A stretch of 64,000 bases of DNA from Turritopsis dohrnii (taxonomy: Eukaryota; Cnidaria; Hydrozoa; Anthoathecata; Oceaniidae), in assembly GCA_027922465.2 (NCBI GenBank), contig BQMF02000020.1, forward strand, positions 930,001-994,000, in the 5' to 3' direction. How positions within the stretch are numbered: position 1 is the first letter of the stretch; every line of letters starts with the position of its first letter. The translations under genes and the position numbers were made by a program. Shown piece by piece: positions 59,000-64,000 of this stretch. The notes under the pieces are model-generated. The model had not been told where the DNA came from and did not search any database. It saw only the letters and a program-made list of their open reading frames with translations.

Positions 59000-59943
59000 A
59001 TATGTAATATAGACTGTTTTTCAACTCAACTGACTTCTCAGTTACATGGCATATTATTTTTTTGTTTTGTCTCTTTCCTGGATATATTGAGACTTTTATG
59101 ATTCTTCCATCTTATTTTCTGCAGGACAATTTTTTTTATTCCTTTTTATTACATTATATGTTGTTGTTTTTAAATCCGAGGTTTATTATCCCGGCGGGTA
59201 AATTTGTTGAAAAATCACTGCAAAAGAGTGTATTTCTATAGAAATATACCCATAATTTCATTGAAAATGGTCTTCGTCGTTGTGGTTTTTTGACGATTTT
59301 GCCCGCTGGAATATTTTAAAAAGTCACACTCTGACTGTTTCTTACAAAGTTCACTGTTTTTTTAATGATTATATTTTGGGGCTAAATCTAATTCTAACCT
59401 AGACTTAAACTTGCAACTGTATATATTTTGTGTTTCATTATTATTTCGGATTCATACGGAAATTGCAAGATCAAAACTTTCATGATTTTTTTCCCGAGTT
59501 CTGACACCCCTTAGTTACACGAACTCCCAACCAGCACATTTATTAAAAAATCTCTGTGAAGGAGTGCACTCCCATGCGCAATTTCAATAAAATGGGGCGG
59601 CCACATAAATTTGATGACTGCCCGTCCAGCTTTTTCACCCTAACTCATGTTGCTTCTTCAACACATTTAAAAGCAGTCCACGAATCGCAATAATCCACGC
59701 AGTTACGTAATTGTTTTTACGGGGGAATGACAAATAAAGCGATTTGATGGGTTGAACATTCCACCATTGTGAAAAACTGACCACAATAGGCATTTTACAA
59801 GTGGTTGGAAGAAGGAAAATTTAATTCAATGTAAACTCGATTTATTTCACAAGGATCATAAACGTTACTCCAGATCCGATAATGTTACTATGCATAAATC
59901 ATAAACATAAAATCGAAAATACTAAATATATACAATACAAATA
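59000..59943. other. Spacer between two convergent genes
   Basis: Presumed 3' UTRs of both genes. No coding content is seen. A weak palindrome (CCCGGCGGGTAAATTTG near 59191 and CCCGCTGG near 59306) is the only structure. Confidence 0.4.
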
Positions 59944-62900
59944 CTAATGCATTTCACTTTTCCTTTGTGGTAACTTTCGTTTATCGTGTACGTCTAAGTG
60001 ATGCGGACGAGTGTCTTGTCTGGTGTTGCCACGCAGACCTGTAATTAGTTCGTTACCCATAACATTAAGCGAAAGTTCTTGGTTACCAAATTGAAATAAA
60101 GTCGGGTTCTCATTACAACCTCCAGCACTCCTTTGTCGCCCGAAATGTTGCTCCAACGGATCTTGAGAGAACTTCTCACTCATAAGAAACGATGCATCAG
60201 TTTCTTCCAGCAAGAGTCGGGACAGTTCGACGAACGATTTGACTAAAAAAAAAAGATTCATAGAGCCTTGATCTACAGGTTCACTTGATATTGGTATTGC
60301 CAGGTGCTGTTACATACCTACTGGAACCTGCTTAGAATTTGAAGCAAAACCTGGCAAGTACCAACCCCCATCCTTGGCTAATGGCAGTATTAGAAACGCG
60401 TAATAACGTGCCTACATACAAGTTAAATAAAGAATAATAAGAAACATCAAAATTTATAAAATGCACCTGTTATTCTCCAACCATGTAATGTCTGCTTGCT
60501 CAGACAGAGCCTGTTTTTTTCTTCTTTTGTCATTCCGATCACTGCTTGTGCTTGATTTTCCCATTTGTTTAAGTAATTTTCCAAAAACTCTTCTTCTAAA
60601 AACTAAATAAAAGAAATATTATGGGTACAATTTTCTTTTTAAATCTGTTTATGGAATGGAAAAGGCAGATTTTAGGGCTTTCTTGGTATTATTTTGCATA
60701 AAAAGCAAAGTGGACAAGATCAGACAATAAGGCAACTGTTCTCCAAGAAAACTGTGTCAATAATATCTATTATATACCTTAAATCTCCAATCATCTGCAC
60801 TTACATATGGTGCAAGCTCTGGCTTCCTTGATTTACGATGTTCATCCTTCTTCGAAACATTCAGACAATCGAAGACTCTGTCAAGCATTTCAATAAACTT
60901 GATAGTACCTGCAGTGTTATGCAGACCCTGTGCAGCCAAGCCTTTGGCAGTTGTCTTGCTTAGTACCTAAAAATGCCAAGACTTAAGGAATCACTGAAAC
61001 ATGTTACGAATAGTAATTTACATAGTAAACTGGGAGAATGTTTACATACTTGAACTGCTAGTTTGACTTGCATTCTAAGTCTAGGTGACAATTTGATGTG
61101 CTCCTCTTTAAGTTTGTAAAGCATCCTTAAAGCTGGTGCAGCACGATGAAGGCCCAAATCCCATTCATATACATTAACAATATGGACCCAACTTATGTCC
61201 ATGCCATCAAGCTAAACAGAAATACAGCATAATTGACAAACCAAACGTAGTAATGCGATCGACATACAGAATAGATTATATCAATTAATATTTTGGTATA
61301 CTTACATGGAGATTTCTTGTATTCAGATTTCCAAAGGAATTTTCAAAACAGTTTCTTGTGGTCTTAATCAAATGACAATAGTCGGAAAACAAATAAATTT
61401 TTCGGTCTGGAGCAAACAAATTTGTAGTGAAATATTCATCTTCACCAGCCATTAAAGAATAAAACTTTCTATTTGGGGATGCTCCATCTGACACAAATGC
61501 CCTGACATAAAATCCTATTGATTCCAAGATTTTAGTAGCCTCCCATGCACATGGATACAACTGTGCAGAGGTGAAACCAGTTGAAGCAAAGTACCCAAAA
61601 GGGTAAACCAAATCAGAGAAAATTCCACGAACCATAAATACCATGACATATGTTGCAAATTCTCGCTCTGCTATGTTATCTTCTCTACATGAATTTTGAA
61701 ACTGCCGCAGTTCCTCGTTAAAATCGCCCATCTCAGTAAATCCAATAAGTTGCCCAGTGGACTTTCGAAAAACAAGGTCACTTTTAATTTTCATTTCATC
61801 AAAAACTATAGAAACGTTTTTTTGAAAGTCTGGTATTTCTTCTATTCTTGATTTTGTGATTAAGTTGGTAATGATATCTGGATTAAAACCAGTCATTGGA
61901 TCTGTAAAGTGAATGTATTTTTTGAGGGTTTGCACACTTGGCAGTGTCAAAAATCCAATTCTTTTGTCAGACATTTGTTTGTATGCTGCTGGTGACTTAT
62001 GAAATATACTAAGGCTCCAACGAATTATCAGTGGATGCCATCTCATTCCGCGTGAATCAGATTTAGCGGCCATTTCCTGCTGCTGCTGCCATAGCAACCA
62101 TTGAGGCGTTTCTTCATCAAAGCTGTTAACGCTATCTTTCATAATTGCTTTAAAAAACTGGTCTTGCCTTTCATCCAAAACTATACCATCTTTCTCAACA
62201 TATTCTTTTACTCTAAAATTTAACTGAGCTACTTTTCGCAATGCTTCAGAACGTGATTGCTGGGAATTCCTGTATCGCTCCTCGAGCTCTTGCCTTGACA
62301 AATATCTCACGTTTGCTGACGATGATGGTGAGGTAACATTTGATCTTGAATTTTCCCTGCTCCTGATCATTCTCAACCGGTCCCTCAAACCCTTACAACT
62401 GTTGCATAACTTTGTGATATTGTCAGTTAAAAGACTGCAAATGGAGCTTCTGATCACACTGAAGTTGCCTTTTCTCAATTCCACCATGGTATCAGACTCT
62501 AAGTATGCAAACTCTGTTAAGGCATCACTTGATGGGAAAGGCACCTTGTATTCAAATTTTGCTTTAACAATATCTGGAAAATCAGTATTTCCACTGCATA
62601 TATGAACATTATTCCATAAAGATGAAAAGTTGTTCATATTTTCATTATTCAGAACAACAGGAAATCCAAATTTTTGCATTAAGTTGATATCAACTTCTCT
62701 TTCATAAACATGACATCTCCAGCTGTTATCCATGTTTATGGTAATTTTCAAAGTTATTTTGACGACTTCTAAAGATGTGTCTGGTAATACATAAGATGTG
62801 TCTGGTAATACATAAAGTCTTTTGATATTACTTATATTGGATAATTTTGTATATCCTATGTTATCCATTAAAACATCAAGTTTTTTTATATGTAAACTGT

Positions 62901-63213
62901 CAGTGGCCTTTAGTTTATTAGTTGAACTTGAGGTAAAGCACAACAAGCATGAGTCATCATGAGGAGAAAATGTACAAGCATTACCAACATATTTCGGTGT
63001 AATTACCAATTTATTTAGTTTACGATTGCAACCATTACACAAATGCTTAGGAAACACATTTTCATCTTCTGTCAACACAGTAATACTGTAACATGTTTCT
63101 ATCAACTCTGCATACAAATTACATTCCTTTGGATTTACGTATCCTCTACTAGGCACAATCTTCCTTCCACACAACCGACATGTAGATTTTAATATTTTTA
63201 TGTGATTTTCCAT
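59944..63213 (-). CDS. P-element/THAP9-like transposase, five exons
   Basis: Exons 63213-61306, 61211-61050, 60966-60778, 60602-60467 and 60242-59944 have GT-AG introns and matching phases, giving about 897 residues. The frame is open 25 codons further upstream (63288), but MENHIK just before the zinc module is the better start. The N-terminus is a ZAD-like module (CRLCGRKI, then FPKHLCNGCNRKL), not the usual THAP domain; a second cysteine pair CLLC follows. After a long linker comes the RNase H-like core: IVFDEMKIKSDLVF (first Asp), FVSDGASPNRKFY (second Asp) and FSDYCHLIKTTRNCF. The last exon holds the family signature FSQDPLEQHFGRQRSAGG and NENPT. The enzyme would cut and join the ends of its own element in the nucleus. 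All exons are open, so it may be active. Confidence 0.87.
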
Positions 63214-63288
63214 ATTACTAAAATGTAATATACATTTAAAAAGAATCAACACTACTTCATTATATAACATTCCATTTTTAAGAATCAA

Positions 63289-63745
63289 TGTAGTACCTAT
63301 CTAGCTGTGAAATGAAATGGAAATACATACAAGAACACCTCAAAATAAAGAACTGAAGTTGTTTTGTTTACATGTTCAATCAATAACCCCACTGTTGACG
63401 TATCATTTTAAATTATTAATTTATGCAAGAGAAATACACAGAGATACCCCAATATTAAATGCCTATTTGTAGGAGAAACCGAGAAGGCGTGCAATTAAAA
63501 ATAAAATAAAACGATGGAAAAACATAATAGGAACCACATATCTTGCACGCCAATCATAGATATAAGTATTTATTCTTTAATTACATGATCAGTCTTAGCA
63601 CTTGTAGCAGCTTCCCAACGTCTTTCACAATACTCAAAATGGCCATTTCAGAATTTTATTTACAAGTTTCTTTGCTAAAATAGATGCATTGCTAATGTAC
63701 CAGCATCCAGTGATGTTCTAAGTGAATTTTTCACATATTTTACTG
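63289..63745. other. Upstream flank of the P-like transposase
   Basis: Presumed promoter side. A short inverted pair GGCGTGCAAT (63487) and TTGCACGCC (63541) is visible. No terminal repeat matching the 57.1 kb side was found. Confidence 0.4.
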
Positions 63746-64000
63746 GATCCGGGGCAATTTTAAAGGTTTTCATGTAGTTACAAGTTACTAGATACAAACT
63801 AGGAGGATAGAAAAAGAGAAGGAGAAACAACTCTATTTCCAAAGCTATTCAATTCTATTCAAATTTGGCTTTGTTTTTAAATTCAAAGATACTTACGCGC
63901 GATGCGCTCGTTCCATGCTTTTTTTATAAATACTTGATCAATTTCCATTTTCTCCTATTCAAATGAAACTACATGAAAACCTTTAAAATTGCCCCGGATC
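63746..64000. mobile_element. 255 bp MITE with 34 bp inverted arms at the window edge
   Basis: The left arm 63746-63779 starts GATCCGGGGCAATTTTAAAG, and the right arm 63967-64000 is its exact inverse. The interior carries the right copy of the 46-base direct repeat (63792-63837). The flanking duplication on the right is outside the window, so the true ends may lie further out. Confidence 0.88.
63792..63837 (+). repeat. 46 bp direct repeat, right copy
   Basis: Identical to 56998-57043 and located inside the terminal MITE. Confidence 0.85.

Noticed and set aside
60318..60411. Possible extra exon of the P-like transposase (YYAFLILPLAKDGGWYLPG)
   Set aside because: Including it breaks phase with the preceding exon, whereas exon 60602-60467 joins exon 60242-59944 in phase and gives the expected family sequence. 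An alternative exon remains possible.

Overview
The window is animal nuclear DNA, AT-rich, with spliced genes (GT-AG introns that keep phase), and it is most likely from a cnidarian. The reasons are the kinds of mobile-element proteins present, a secreted PAN-like/EGF-like gene family, and remnants of a rhodopsin-class GPCR family. The species cannot be named from sequence alone. No bacterial operons, CRISPR arrays or rRNA genes were seen.

Almost all of the window is mobile DNA or debris of recently duplicated host genes. Positions 1-8400 hold a decayed copy (A) of the PAN-like/EGF-like gene with a tRNA-derived SINE in its intron, a degenerate DNA transposon with TA target duplications (2312-5767), a LINE 3' fragment, and a spliced gene for an RPA-like OB-fold protein (6964-8396). 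Positions 8828-18943 form a 10.1 kb two-gene DNA transposon: short terminal inverted repeats, flanking arrays of palindromic GAAGTATAC-type repeats, a five-exon CACTA/Plavaka-like transposase on the minus strand, and a five-exon BEN-domain protein on the plus strand. Two short TTAA-flanked elements sit end to end in the 3' region of the BEN gene.

Positions 20636-27023 hold a Helitron of the Helentron type. It carries a papain-like protease-type N-terminal domain, zinc fingers, a HUH Rep nuclease, a PIF1-like helicase and a C-terminal EEP endonuclease, and it is broken by three frame changes. Positions 28206-31086 hold gene copy B, intact except for a 1,069 bp element inserted in exon 1. Positions 31.5-43 kb are LINE remnants, a large palindrome, GPCR pseudogene pieces in inverted orientation, a small fold-back element with a hammerhead-ribozyme-like core, and DIRS-like RT/RNase H debris.

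Positions 42.8-49.1 kb are a tandem array of GPCR-derived units, two of which (1,157 bp each) look identical. A 684 bp transposon encoding a HIRAN-like protein is inserted among them. Gene copy C (50969-52051) is the only intact member of the PAN-like/EGF-like family; copy D (52.7-55.7 kb) is a pseudogene carrying a SINE and a MITE. Positions 57265-63213 hold a second two-gene unit: a P-element/THAP9-like transposase with a ZAD-like instead of a THAP N-terminus, and a convergent C2HC zinc-finger companion gene. The window ends in a MITE with 34 bp inverted arms.

The strongest candidates for poorly described systems are the two-gene DNA transposons (transposase plus BEN protein; P-like transposase plus zinc-finger companion), the HIRAN-encoding short transposon, and the protease-bearing Helentron.
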